Assembly: GCA_009379915.1 (NCBI GenBank)
Contig: WHSV01000002.1
Span: forward strand, 24,510 to 88,509
Direction of reading: 5' to 3'
Length of the DNA stretch: 64,000 nucleotides
From: Actinomycetota bacterium
Lineage (GTDB): Bacteria; Actinomycetota; CADDZG01; WHSQ01
Shown: positions 42,778 to 51,861 of the stretch, one piece after another
Numbering within the stretch: the stretch's first letter is position 1
Layout: each line of letters starts with the position of its first letter
Notes under the pieces: generated by a model
Seen by the model: only the letters and a program-made list of their open reading frames with translations
What the model was told of the DNA's origin: nothing
The model's database searches: none
Made by a program: the position numbers and the translations under genes

Positions 42778-44393
42778 TGGTCGTCCTCGTCCTCGTTCGG
42801 TGTCGGTTCTTCGGTCTCGAATGCATCCGGCAGCGGTTCGTCCTCGAGCACTGCCCCCGACCGAGCGTCGACCTCGAACGGGCTATCGAGACCGGGCACG
42901 ATCAACGGCACCTGAAGCGTGACCCTGACGAAGTCGTCCCCCTCATCGATGTCGAGGCCGCCGCGCCAGATGGAGTGCGTCTCGTCGTTCACCTTCTCGC
43001 CCACGTTCTCGCCCACCGACAGCGCCCTTGCGCCCTCACGCGCGCCGTGCCCCGCAACGACGTGCGTGAGCCCGATGAGCACCATCTGCCAGGCGAAAAG
43101 CGCAAGAAGAATGATCAGGAAGGCAAGACCGGCCGTCTCGACGGCCACTTGCCCACTCTGTCCGAGCAACCGTCTCGGCTGCCCCGCGCGGGCCTTGGCC
43201 TTCTTGCTCTTGTTCCCCTCGGGAGGCATGAGACCCACTTCTTCGGCGAGCCCGGCGAGTGAGGTCCTGAGCGATCCGTCGGTCAGGCGACCGGGAACTC
43301 CCGTGTTCACCGCGGGCTCGAGGTCTCTGAAACCGGCGGGGAGGATGGTATGAGCGAGCGGCGCCTCCACCACCTTCCTTACGAGGTCGGGCTGCACGTC
43401 CGAATCACGATGCGCCCGGTTGAGCACAATCAATACCTCGCTTCCCTTGTTCGCCTTGGGCGATCGGATCTCGAGGCGATTCCACATCTCGAGCAAGCGG
43501 TTGGCTGCTCGCAGCGAAGGCACGTCGGGAGTCGCGACCATCAGCACTCGATCCGCCATATCGATTGCGACCGCGTTCGCCTCCGTGACGACCGAGCCGA
43601 CGTCCACGATCACGATGTCGAAGTTCGACTTCAGCGCTCCGAGAATCCGGCGAGCCGCGGGCGCGGTGACGTCCTCCTCCTGCTCGCCGTCCTCCGGGGC
43701 AAGTAGGACCCGTAGGCCGGACTGGTGAACGTAGAGAGCGTCCTCGAGGACCCGCGGCGACAGCTCGTGTGCGACGTCGAGCAGGTCGAAGACGCTGCGA
43801 CGGTGGCTCAGATCGAGAAGTATCCCCATGTCGCCCGACTGCAAATCGAAGTCCACGAGACAGACGGAACGCCCGCGGCCCCCCGTCGTCGCCGACAGGG
43901 CGAGGTGCAGAGCCACCGTCGAGCACCCGGCGCCACCCTTGGCCCCCGAGACCGCGACCAGCTGGCCTCCGATGCCGAGACTCATCGTGCTCGCGGCTTC
44001 GCCGCGCGCACGGTCGCGCAACTGCTGCGTCCACGCGCCGGCAGCCTTCACGCCTTGCAGCTCCTCGAAGCTCAGCGGAATGGCCAGGACGTCGCGCGCC
44101 CCGGCCTGCAGCGCCGAGCGAAGAATCTCCGCCGTGCGTTCTCGTACGACGAGCACGATGCTGACCTGGGGATAGCGCCGTCCAACTTCGCGCGCGAGAT
44201 CCATGACGGGCAGAGGGCCTATGTCCTCGTGCAGCACCACGACGTCGATCACTTCTGAAGCCAGTGTCGACATGACGCCGCCGCCATCCCGCGCGGTTCC
44301 GACCACGGCGAGGTCGCCGTCCTCGGCCATAAGGTCCGCCGCTTGACCGGCGAGCGTGGAGTCGGCGATGCCCAGCAACACGTTGTAGGCCAT
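42774..44393 (-). CDS. CpaE/TadZ-like localisation ATPase fused to a TadE-like domain
   Basis: Protein of 539 residues. Residues 1-120 form a receiver-like domain (MAYNVLLGIADSTLAGQAAD, IDVVVLHEDIGPLPVMDLAR). Residues 135-395 are a ParA/MinD-type ATPase with deviant Walker A (VAVSGAKGGAGCSTVALHLA), VCLVDFDLQSGDMGILLDL and a FDIVIVDVGSVVTEANA switch. From about residue 415 a TadE-like segment follows (SGQVAVETAGLAFLIILLAL, FAWQMVLIGLTHVVAGHGAR) with an extracellular tail. CpaE/TadZ normally is a separate soluble polar-localisation factor. The ATG at 44393 overlaps the cpaB stop; a longer in-frame start exists upstream. Confidence 0.85.
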   Translation of the reverse strand: MAYNVLLGIADSTLAGQAADLMAEDGDLAVVGTARDGGGVMSTLASEVIDVVVLHEDIGPLPVMDLAREVGRRYPQVSIVLVVRERTAEILRSALQAGARDVLAIPLSFEELQGVKAAGAWTQQLRDRARGEAASTMSLGIGGQLVAVSGAKGGAGCSTVALHLALSATTGGRGRSVCLVDFDLQSGDMGILLDLSHRRSVFDLLDVAHELSPRVLEDALYVHQSGLRVLLAPEDGEQEEDVTAPAARRILGALKSNFDIVIVDVGSVVTEANAVAIDMADRVLMVATPDVPSLRAANRLLEMWNRLEIRSPKANKGSEVLIVLNRAHRDSDVQPDLVRKVVEAPLAHTILPAGFRDLEPAVNTGVPGRLTDGSLRTSLAGLAEEVGLMPPEGNKSKKAKARAGQPRRLLGQSGQVAVETAGLAFLIILLALFAWQMVLIGLTHVVAGHGAREGARALSVGENVGEKVNDETHSIWRGGLDIDEGDDFVRVTLQVPLIVPGLDSPFEVDARSGAVLEDEPLPDAFETEEPTPNEDEDDQ

Positions 44394-45163
44394 TACTCTT
44401 CCCCTTCGAAGGTCAGGCCCGGCGGAAGCGAGCAATCTCCTGGGCTGGGCACGCTCGCCCCCGTCGATCCGACCGGTCCGGTGTCGATATCGGGGTCCGC
44501 CGTCGCCCCACGGACCGCGAGTCGAACCTCCTGGGCGAAGCTTTCGGCGTAGACGAGCTGAACTCCTAGCTCGGGCGGAAGCGCGAAGGTCACGGGAATG
44601 ACCGTCGAGACGTCGGGAGCGCCGGTCTCCGCCGTATCCGGGTCGGGACGCTCCCCCCCGACATCGAGGATGGTGACGTCGCTCATCAGCAGCATCGAGC
44701 AGTCCTGGGGCGAGACGTCCCCGTCCGAGCCACCGGGAAAGCTCGCGTAGATGTCCACCTTTGATCCTGAAAAGATCTGTCCGATCACTCCCGTCACCGC
44801 GTCGACCGCGATCGCGAGCTCCTGCTCACCCTCTTTGAGCGCGGGGAGGGGCCCCAGGATGCCCTCCTGAAGGATCGTTCCCGCGGGAAGGTCGGCGGCC
44901 GGCACAAGGGAGCCCTCCAGCAGCTCGTCCTCGGTGATCGCGCCCTGTGGGACATATTTCTCGGGAACCTCGACCTGCTCGACCGACTCGGCCGGAAGCG
45001 GTTGAAACGCGATCGCCTCGGTGTTGAGTTGCAGGACCATCCGCTTGGGACCGACCTCGCGCCGGACCTCCGCCACGTAGCTGGAGACCGAGAAAAAGAC
45101 TGCGACGGCCCCGATTATGGCGAGGGCCAGCAGCAGAGTGCCCCGGCGTTGACGCGGGTTCAT
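44393..45163 (-). CDS. cpaB: Flp pilus assembly protein CpaB/RcpC (SAF domain)
   Basis: Membrane-anchored periplasmic-side protein of 256 residues. N-terminal helix (GTLLLALAIIGAVAVFFSVS), then an SAF-like domain (ITEDELLEGSLVPAADLPAG, TILQEGILGPL), and a RcpC-type domain (AVTGVIGQIFSGSKVDIYAS, then STVIPVTFALPPELGVQLVY). The ATG at 45163 overlaps the upstream stop by ATGA; an upstream in-frame start would lie in the zinc-ribbon gene and add a non-homologous leader. Acts in pilus assembly, probably at the cell wall. Confidence 0.88.
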   Translation of the reverse strand: MNPRQRRGTLLLALAIIGAVAVFFSVSSYVAEVRREVGPKRMVLQLNTEAIAFQPLPAESVEQVEVPEKYVPQGAITEDELLEGSLVPAADLPAGTILQEGILGPLPALKEGEQELAIAVDAVTGVIGQIFSGSKVDIYASFPGGSDGDVSPQDCSMLLMSDVTILDVGGERPDPDTAETGAPDVSTVIPVTFALPPELGVQLVYAESFAQEVRLAVRGATADPDIDTGPVGSTGASVPSPGDCSLPPGLTFEGEE

Positions 45164-46011
45164 GCGGCGCCCCCGACCAACGCGGTGCGGGCAGCATCCA
45201 TTCCGCAGAACGGGCAATGACGGGTGGCGATCGCCTCCGCGCACCAGCGGCAAAGGAAGGGAGAGACGTTCTGGGTGATTCGCCGGGCCGTTACCGGTAC
45301 ATCCACGGGATAGGCGATCGCCTCCACCAACCGAGTGGTTCCCCACCACCGCGGGCCGAGGGGGGTTGGGTCGAAACGGGCCGTCGGAGGCATCCCGAGC
45401 CCGGGGAGCACGACCTCTTCGACCCAGGTCATGTCGCCACCCTCACGCGCCGCCGTCGCAAGCATCATTGGTCTGAAGGTCGTGGGAAGGGATACGGTCC
45501 TGTCCTTCTTGCGCAGCGTCTTGACCGACGGCTCGGGCCAGAACGAGATGCCGAAGGCGCTGATCGGCCACATCGACGCGAGGTGCTGGGCCAGGCTCGG
45601 AGAGGGCCGGTCCAACTTCGAAACGCTCCCGAGCCACGCGAGTACGAGCAGCTCTTCCTCGAGAGTCGGGAGCGCGGCGAACAGCACACCGGGGGCCTGG
45701 ATGTAGGGAGTCACCGCCGCCGCCAGGGCGGTGAGCGCGGCTCCTGCGAGCGGGGGAAGGCTGGTCCCGTAGGTCGCGAGCCGGCGCGTGTTGAGCGCCG
45801 TCCTCACGGTCTCGAGCCGAGCGAGTGAGGGCTCGGCCGCGTAGTCGGGATAGATCGCGATCACGTGTCCGCTCTGCTCGATGGCGCCCCGGACCGTGTC
45901 GACGAGTCGTTCGAAATCGTTGGGGGCGGGCTCGTGGGAAAACGCGGGGATCGTGCCTCCGCCGGAAACGAAGGCCTCGGTCTGGAAGCCGATTGAGATG
46001 ATCGCCGCCAT
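45160..46011 (-). CDS. Unrecognised first gene of the Tad operon, C-terminal zinc ribbon
   Basis: Protein of 283 residues from the ATG at 46011; a GTG at 46065 would add 18 residues but has no ribosome site. The family is not recognised. The body is Ala/Leu-rich with an N-terminal alpha/beta look (AAIISIGFQTEAFVSGGGTI, then HVIAIYPDYAAEPSLARLE) and a central hydrophobic stretch (LPPLAGAALTALAAAVTPYI). Near the C-terminus a CxxC-x8-CxxC zinc ribbon occurs (CRWCAEAIATRHCPFCGMD). It is translationally coupled to cpaB. The first gene position suggests an assembly or regulatory role in pilus biogenesis, which is inference only. Confidence 0.7.
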   Translation of the reverse strand: MAAIISIGFQTEAFVSGGGTIPAFSHEPAPNDFERLVDTVRGAIEQSGHVIAIYPDYAAEPSLARLETVRTALNTRRLATYGTSLPPLAGAALTALAAAVTPYIQAPGVLFAALPTLEEELLVLAWLGSVSKLDRPSPSLAQHLASMWPISAFGISFWPEPSVKTLRKKDRTVSLPTTFRPMMLATAAREGGDMTWVEEVVLPGLGMPPTARFDPTPLGPRWWGTTRLVEAIAYPVDVPVTARRITQNVSPFLCRWCAEAIATRHCPFCGMDAARTALVGGAA

Positions 46012-46169
46012 GGCTGCCGCCCTCGACCCGGCTCGTCCTTCACCCCCGCCGGTCTCTTGCTTCACCGTGGTTTGACTGCGTCACGCTGTCATTCATTGAC
46101 GCTGAGTGCCCGTTCTAAACCATTTCTTTCCAATGAGCCCGAGCGAGCGCGGCTCAAGATACACCGGGG

Positions 46170-46200
46170 ATTATCCCTGTTCGTGGTCGTTTGGAAACAA
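46170..46200 (-). promoter_or_regulatory. Candidate promoter of the Tad operon
   Basis: On the minus strand TTGTTT (46200-46195) is followed after 19 bp by GATAAT (46175-46170), about 98-160 bp before the first gene. The -10 is good, the spacing is long. The inverted repeat GGGAT-T-ATCCC covers the -10 and could be a regulator site. Confidence 0.35.
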
Positions 46201-46450
46201 TTAGTACGCGAAGTCTGTCTCGAACCGTTCGCGCCGGTGATCTGGCCGGTGTCGAACCCAAAACCGGGCAGCAAGGGGGCGACTTGGTGGGTTGTGTGGC
46301 TGGGTCGGCCTGCTCCGGGAATTCTGCGACGGTGCGACCCTCAGCCCACCGAAACGGCGGCGGAAAGTCGGAACCTTACAAGTTAGGGACATCTGCTCTC
46401 GCTCTGGGTGAGTGAGCGTCCACGCTCGCCCCATGTCCCATTAGTACGCG
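46200..46450. repeat. Pair of 11-bp direct repeats flanking 229 bp
   Basis: ATTAGTACGCG occurs at 46200-46210 and at 46440-46450, in the same orientation. Both lie in the non-coding region before acs and the Tad operon. They may be two binding sites for one regulator or the remnant of a small duplication. Confidence 0.35.
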
Positions 46451-46590
46451 TCGTGCCGCTCGTGGGGTCGTCTCTCGGAAACCATCGTCTGCCTTCTTGC
46501 TCAGCGCGCGTTCAGTATCTCGCGCACGACCTCGGCAGAGCACGCTAACCTCACTACGGAGTAAGAGGGCCAAGGAAAAAGGGGGCGCGG

Positions 46591-48564
<1,974 letters not shown>

Positions 48565-48599
48565 CAGGAAGGGGCCGGGGGGGCAAGAGGAGGAATTCA

Positions 48600-48815
48600 A
48601 TAGACGCCGATAGCGAAGCGAAGAAAAGGGGTGCGCTGCGGCGCGTCGCGCTCGGCCCGGAGTTACGGCCGACCCTCGCGGCCGAGTTGTGCGGAGCCCT
48701 GCTGGTTGCGCTCGTTTCGGGAGCCGCCACTGCGCTGATGAGGTGTCAACGGCCCCGCGGTAGGGACGAAGAGCCTCACCCACAGTTCCTCGCGGGCGCA
48801 ACCGACCGAAAATAG
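48600..48815 (+). other. Possible small membrane protein gene lacking a normal start codon
   Basis: A perfect ribosome site AGGAGG (48588-48593) is followed after 6 bases by ATA and an open frame of 71 residues that ends 7 bp before the next gene. The product would have a charged start (DADSEAKKRGALRRVALG), one hydrophobic helix (LAAELCGALLVALVSGAATA) and a polar tail. No ATG, GTG or TTG is at the expected place. It may use AUA, be a decayed gene, or be a chance frame. Low confidence. Confidence 0.3.
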
Positions 48816-48822
48816 ACCGGGC

Positions 48823-49935
48823 ATGAGCGAGCGATGGACCGCAGTCCGCGTCTTGATTGCGGATGACCACCAGGAAGTGCGGGCGTTGCTACGTCGCATC
48901 ATCGAAAGCGACATGCGCTTCACCGTCGTAGCCGAGGCCGCCACCGGTCCAGAGACTATCGAGCTCATCGAGACCGCTCGACCGGACGCCGTGATTCTCG
49001 ATATGGCGATGCCCGACATGGACGGACTCAACACCATCCCGATGATTGCCCAGCGCGCGCCCCGCGCCCGCATCCTGGCATTGACGGGGCCCGACGCCGA
49101 ACCGCACGAAGCCATCGTGCAGGGGGGTGCCCACGATTCTCTCGAAAAGGAAAGCGGCGTAGCCGAACTTCTCACCAAGCTCGCGGCGATGTTCCCCGAG
49201 TTGCCCCCCTCACCAGCCGGGTCCGAGTTACAGCAAGAGGTACCGAGGAGCAGCATCGACGAGGTCTTGTCGCTGCTGGTGCACGAGGTGCAGGCTCCGC
49301 TTTCGGTCATCGAGGGTTTCTCACTCGCACTCCGTGGCGCCGTAGAGCGAGGCGATGACAAGGCCATCCTCGAGACGTCGCAGGCGATTAGAAGAGCGAG
49401 CGCTTCGATGCGAGCCCTCATCCGGTCCTTCGCCGAAGTCGGAGCGATGGAGTCGGGTCGCCTGGCTCTGAAAGTGCGCGAGACGCAGGTCGTCCAACTG
49501 GTGAGGTTGACCATCGACGATCTCTCGCCGGGCGTTGGATCCCACACCATCGTGGTCGACGCGAGCGACAACTTCGCAGCCGATGTCGACTCGGTGCGCG
49601 TGCGCCAGGTACTCACCAATCTCGTCACCAACGCCGTGAAGTTCAGTCCGCGCCGCTCGGAGATCACAATCGGGGTGCATCGGGACGACGAGTTCGCCCA
49701 CATCAGCGTCCGAGACCAGGGCCACGGTATACCAGCGCATCGCCAGGGTGAGCTCTTCCAGAAGTTCTCCCGGCTGGGAGCGACCGGCTCGGGGACGGGG
49801 CTGGGCCTCTACCTCTCGCGCGGCATAGCGCGAGCCCACAGGGGGGACCTGACCTGCGATAGCGCGGCCGGACGGGGCGCCACCTTCACCCTCTCTCTGC
49901 CGCTGAAGCAAGAGGCTGACGCAGGAGACCGCTAG
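48823..49935 (+). CDS. Receiver-histidine kinase hybrid signalling protein
   Basis: Soluble signalling protein of 370 residues with the receiver first: Asp60 in VILDMAMPDMDG, Asp14/15 in IADDHQ. The kinase part has His154 (SLLVHEVQAPLSVIEGFSLA), a dimerisation helix pair, then HATPase motifs: N box (QVLTNLVTNAVKFSPRRSEI), DQGHGIPAHRQ and GSGTGLGLYLSRGIARAHRG. No membrane segment and no output DNA-binding domain. Such REC-HK proteins usually receive a phosphate from another kinase and modulate a further regulator. No partner regulator gene is adjacent. Confidence 0.9.
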   Translation: MSERWTAVRVLIADDHQEVRALLRRIIESDMRFTVVAEAATGPETIELIETARPDAVILDMAMPDMDGLNTIPMIAQRAPRARILALTGPDAEPHEAIVQGGAHDSLEKESGVAELLTKLAAMFPELPPSPAGSELQQEVPRSSIDEVLSLLVHEVQAPLSVIEGFSLALRGAVERGDDKAILETSQAIRRASASMRALIRSFAEVGAMESGRLALKVRETQVVQLVRLTIDDLSPGVGSHTIVVDASDNFAADVDSVRVRQVLTNLVTNAVKFSPRRSEITIGVHRDDEFAHISVRDQGHGIPAHRQGELFQKFSRLGATGSGTGLGLYLSRGIARAHRGDLTCDSAAGRGATFTLSLPLKQEADAGDR

Positions 49936-49954
49936 CGATCGTCTCGACGATCGC
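49935..49954. repeat. 20-bp palindromic repeat, copy 2
   Basis: GCGATCGTCTCGACGATCGC begins at the last base of the hybrid kinase stop codon. It is the reverse complement of the copy at 25608-25627. Lacks a T-run, so terminator function is uncertain. Confidence 0.55.
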
Positions 49955-49993
49955 GCAGGAGACTCGAGGTCGACACCTTTATGGTTGCGCTGA

Positions 49994-50995
49994 ATGAAGT
50001 CGACATCTCCCACCACGGTGAACTTTCCGGTCGATCTGCCGGTCGTGAAGCACGGCGAGCACTGGGTCGCGCGCGCGGGCCGGCGCGAACTACGCCTCTC
50101 GAACCTCGACAAGGTCTTCTGGCCGGACGAGGGCTACAACAAAGCCGATCTGCTCACCTACTACTTCGACGTCTCTCCGGTGATGCTCCCCCACCTCATC
50201 GATCGGCCGCTCACCATGAAACGCATGCCCAACGGCGTCACGGGTGACTTCTTCTACGAGAAGAACGCTCCCAGGCACACGCCCGAATGGATGCCGACGA
50301 TCCCGGTCTTCTCCAGCGACACTCAGAAGACGATCAACTTCCTCAGCGTGCGCGACGTCGCCCACATGCTGTGGATCGTCAACCTCGGCGCAATCGAGTT
50401 CCATCCTCTGCACGCGAGAGGCGAGGATCAGGCACATCCGAGCTATGCGTTCTTCGACCTCGACCCCTTCGAACCGGCGGGGTGGGCCGAGGTTGCTCAC
50501 GTGGCCGGATTGATCAAGGTGGTGCTCGACCAACTCGGGATCAAGGCCTACCCAAAGACCTCGGGAGCGACCGGCATGCAGATCATGGTCCCGCTCGACG
50601 GCACGCTGACTTTCGGCGAGGTGCGCGGCTTCGTCGGAACGATCTCCGACATGGTTCACCAGGTCGATCGGGACACCACGACGCTCGAGTGGGAGGTCCG
50701 CAACCGCACCGGCAAGGTCTTTCTCGACGTCAACATGAACCGGTCGGGCGCAAACATCGCGGCCGCCTACTCGGTGAGGCCGGAGCCCGGCGCGACCGTA
50801 TCGACGCCTCTGCGATGGGATGAGGTCGCGGACGTCCATCCGACCGATTTCACCATCGGAACCGTCTTCGAACGAATCGCCGAGGTAGGTGATCCCTTCC
50901 TGCCGGTGGCAGAGGGCCCCGGCCAGGCGCTCGCCGAGGCCATCGACACCCTGGGGGCCGAGCCTCGCAAGGCCCGGGTCATCCGCGACCGCTGA
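49994..50995 (+). CDS. LigD-type polymerase/primase (PolDom) protein
   Basis: Stand-alone archaeo-eukaryotic primase-type polymerase of 333 residues, the module that fills gaps in bacterial non-homologous end joining. Evidence: RELRLSNLDKVFWPDEGYNK, LIDRPLTMKRMPNGV, FYEKNAPRHTPEWMPTI, IVNLGAIEFHPLHAR, the catalytic DxD in SYAFFDLDPFEP, the TSGATGMQIMVPL segment and the late VFLDVNMNRSGANIAAAYSV block with a third acidic residue. In most LigD enzymes this domain is joined to ligase and phosphoesterase domains; here those are in a separate gene at 51854. Likely repair role with Ku encoded elsewhere. Confidence 0.93.
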   Translation: MKSTSPTTVNFPVDLPVVKHGEHWVARAGRRELRLSNLDKVFWPDEGYNKADLLTYYFDVSPVMLPHLIDRPLTMKRMPNGVTGDFFYEKNAPRHTPEWMPTIPVFSSDTQKTINFLSVRDVAHMLWIVNLGAIEFHPLHARGEDQAHPSYAFFDLDPFEPAGWAEVAHVAGLIKVVLDQLGIKAYPKTSGATGMQIMVPLDGTLTFGEVRGFVGTISDMVHQVDRDTTTLEWEVRNRTGKVFLDVNMNRSGANIAAAYSVRPEPGATVSTPLRWDEVADVHPTDFTIGTVFERIAEVGDPFLPVAEGPGQALAEAIDTLGAEPRKARVIRDR

Positions 50996-51123
50996 CCGCC
51001 CGCTTCGCAACCACGCGGCGTTCACTCGACCTCCCCGGACACCCAGCGACCGTATTGGTCGAAAGTTCCCAACCCCCCCGCGCGCCGCACGCTCCGGCCA
51101 ACTGAGTCGGTACGCTTGGACCC

Positions 51124-51861
51124 ATGGGAAACCTCTATCTCGGCACGTCGGGTTGGGCCTACCGGGAGTGGAAGCCGGAGTTTTATCCCGCCGACGTTCC
51201 GCAGAAGCGATGGCTCGAGCACTACTGCTCGGCCCTCACCGCGTGCGAGATCAACGCGACTTTTTACAAGCTCCAGTCGCCGGCGACGTTGGAGAAGTGG
51301 TCGGCGAACACGCCCGAGTCATTCCGGTTCACGACCAAGGCCCACCGCCGGCTCACTCACTCGAAGACGATCACGCTCGAAGAGGAGAGTCGGCGTTCGT
51401 TCTTCGACGCTTGGCTCGCGTCGGTGAGGCGACTCGGCCCCCGGCTGGGTGCCACGCTGTTCCAGTTTCCGCCGTACCGGCGCAGAGACGACGACGCGCT
51501 GAACGCGCTCCTCGCAGCGCTGCCCGAGGGCCTGCGCGCCGCGTTCGAGTTCCGTCACGAGTCCTGGGAAGACGACTACGTCGCCAAGACGATCGCCGAG
51601 GCCGGAGGCACCATTTGCATCTCGAACACGAACGGCGAGGTGCCCGAGTCGCTGCCTCCCGGCCCCCTCGCGTACGTTCGACTGCGGACCGAGCGCTACT
51701 CGCCCGAGGCGCGCGCCGGATGGCTCGATCTTCTGAGACGCGAGTCGGCCGAGCGCGACGTGTTCGCCTTCGCCAAGCACGAGGGCATCCCAACGGGTGA
51801 CGAGTACGGAGGCGTCGGTCTCGCGCAGTGGATGGTCCAACAGGTGCCCGCCGGTGGCTGA
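51124..51861 (+). CDS. DUF72 (YecE-like) domain protein
   Basis: TIM-barrel-like protein of 245 residues. Motifs of the family: YLGTSGWAYREWKPEFYPAD, LEHYCSALTACEINATFYKL, FRFTTKAHRRLTHSKTI, LGATLFQFPPYRRRDDD and the C-terminal VFAFAKHEGIPTGDEYGG. Biochemical function of DUF72 is unknown. The 3' end overlaps the ligase gene by 8 bp, so it is co-expressed with end-joining genes, which suggests a connection to DNA repair. Confidence 0.9.
   Translation: MGNLYLGTSGWAYREWKPEFYPADVPQKRWLEHYCSALTACEINATFYKLQSPATLEKWSANTPESFRFTTKAHRRLTHSKTITLEEESRRSFFDAWLASVRRLGPRLGATLFQFPPYRRRDDDALNALLAALPEGLRAAFEFRHESWEDDYVAKTIAEAGGTICISNTNGEVPESLPPGPLAYVRLRTERYSPEARAGWLDLLRRESAERDVFAFAKHEGIPTGDEYGGVGLAQWMVQQVPAGG

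Larger units (their letters stand above)
46066..46590. other. Divergent intergenic region between the Tad operon and acs
   Basis: No convincing coding frame was found in these 525 bp. They hold a candidate minus-strand promoter (46170-46200), an inverted repeat GGGATTATCCC (46167-46177) over its -10, and two exact copies of ATTAGTACGCG 240 bp apart (46200-46210 and 46440-46450). An AAGGGGG ribosome site for acs lies at the right end. I looked for known cyclic-dinucleotide riboswitch motifs and did not see one. Confidence 0.5.

Noticed and set aside
46066..46590. Possible cyclic-dinucleotide riboswitch before the Tad operon
   Set aside because: Searched by eye for GEMM-type and ydaO-type conserved cores on both strands and found none.
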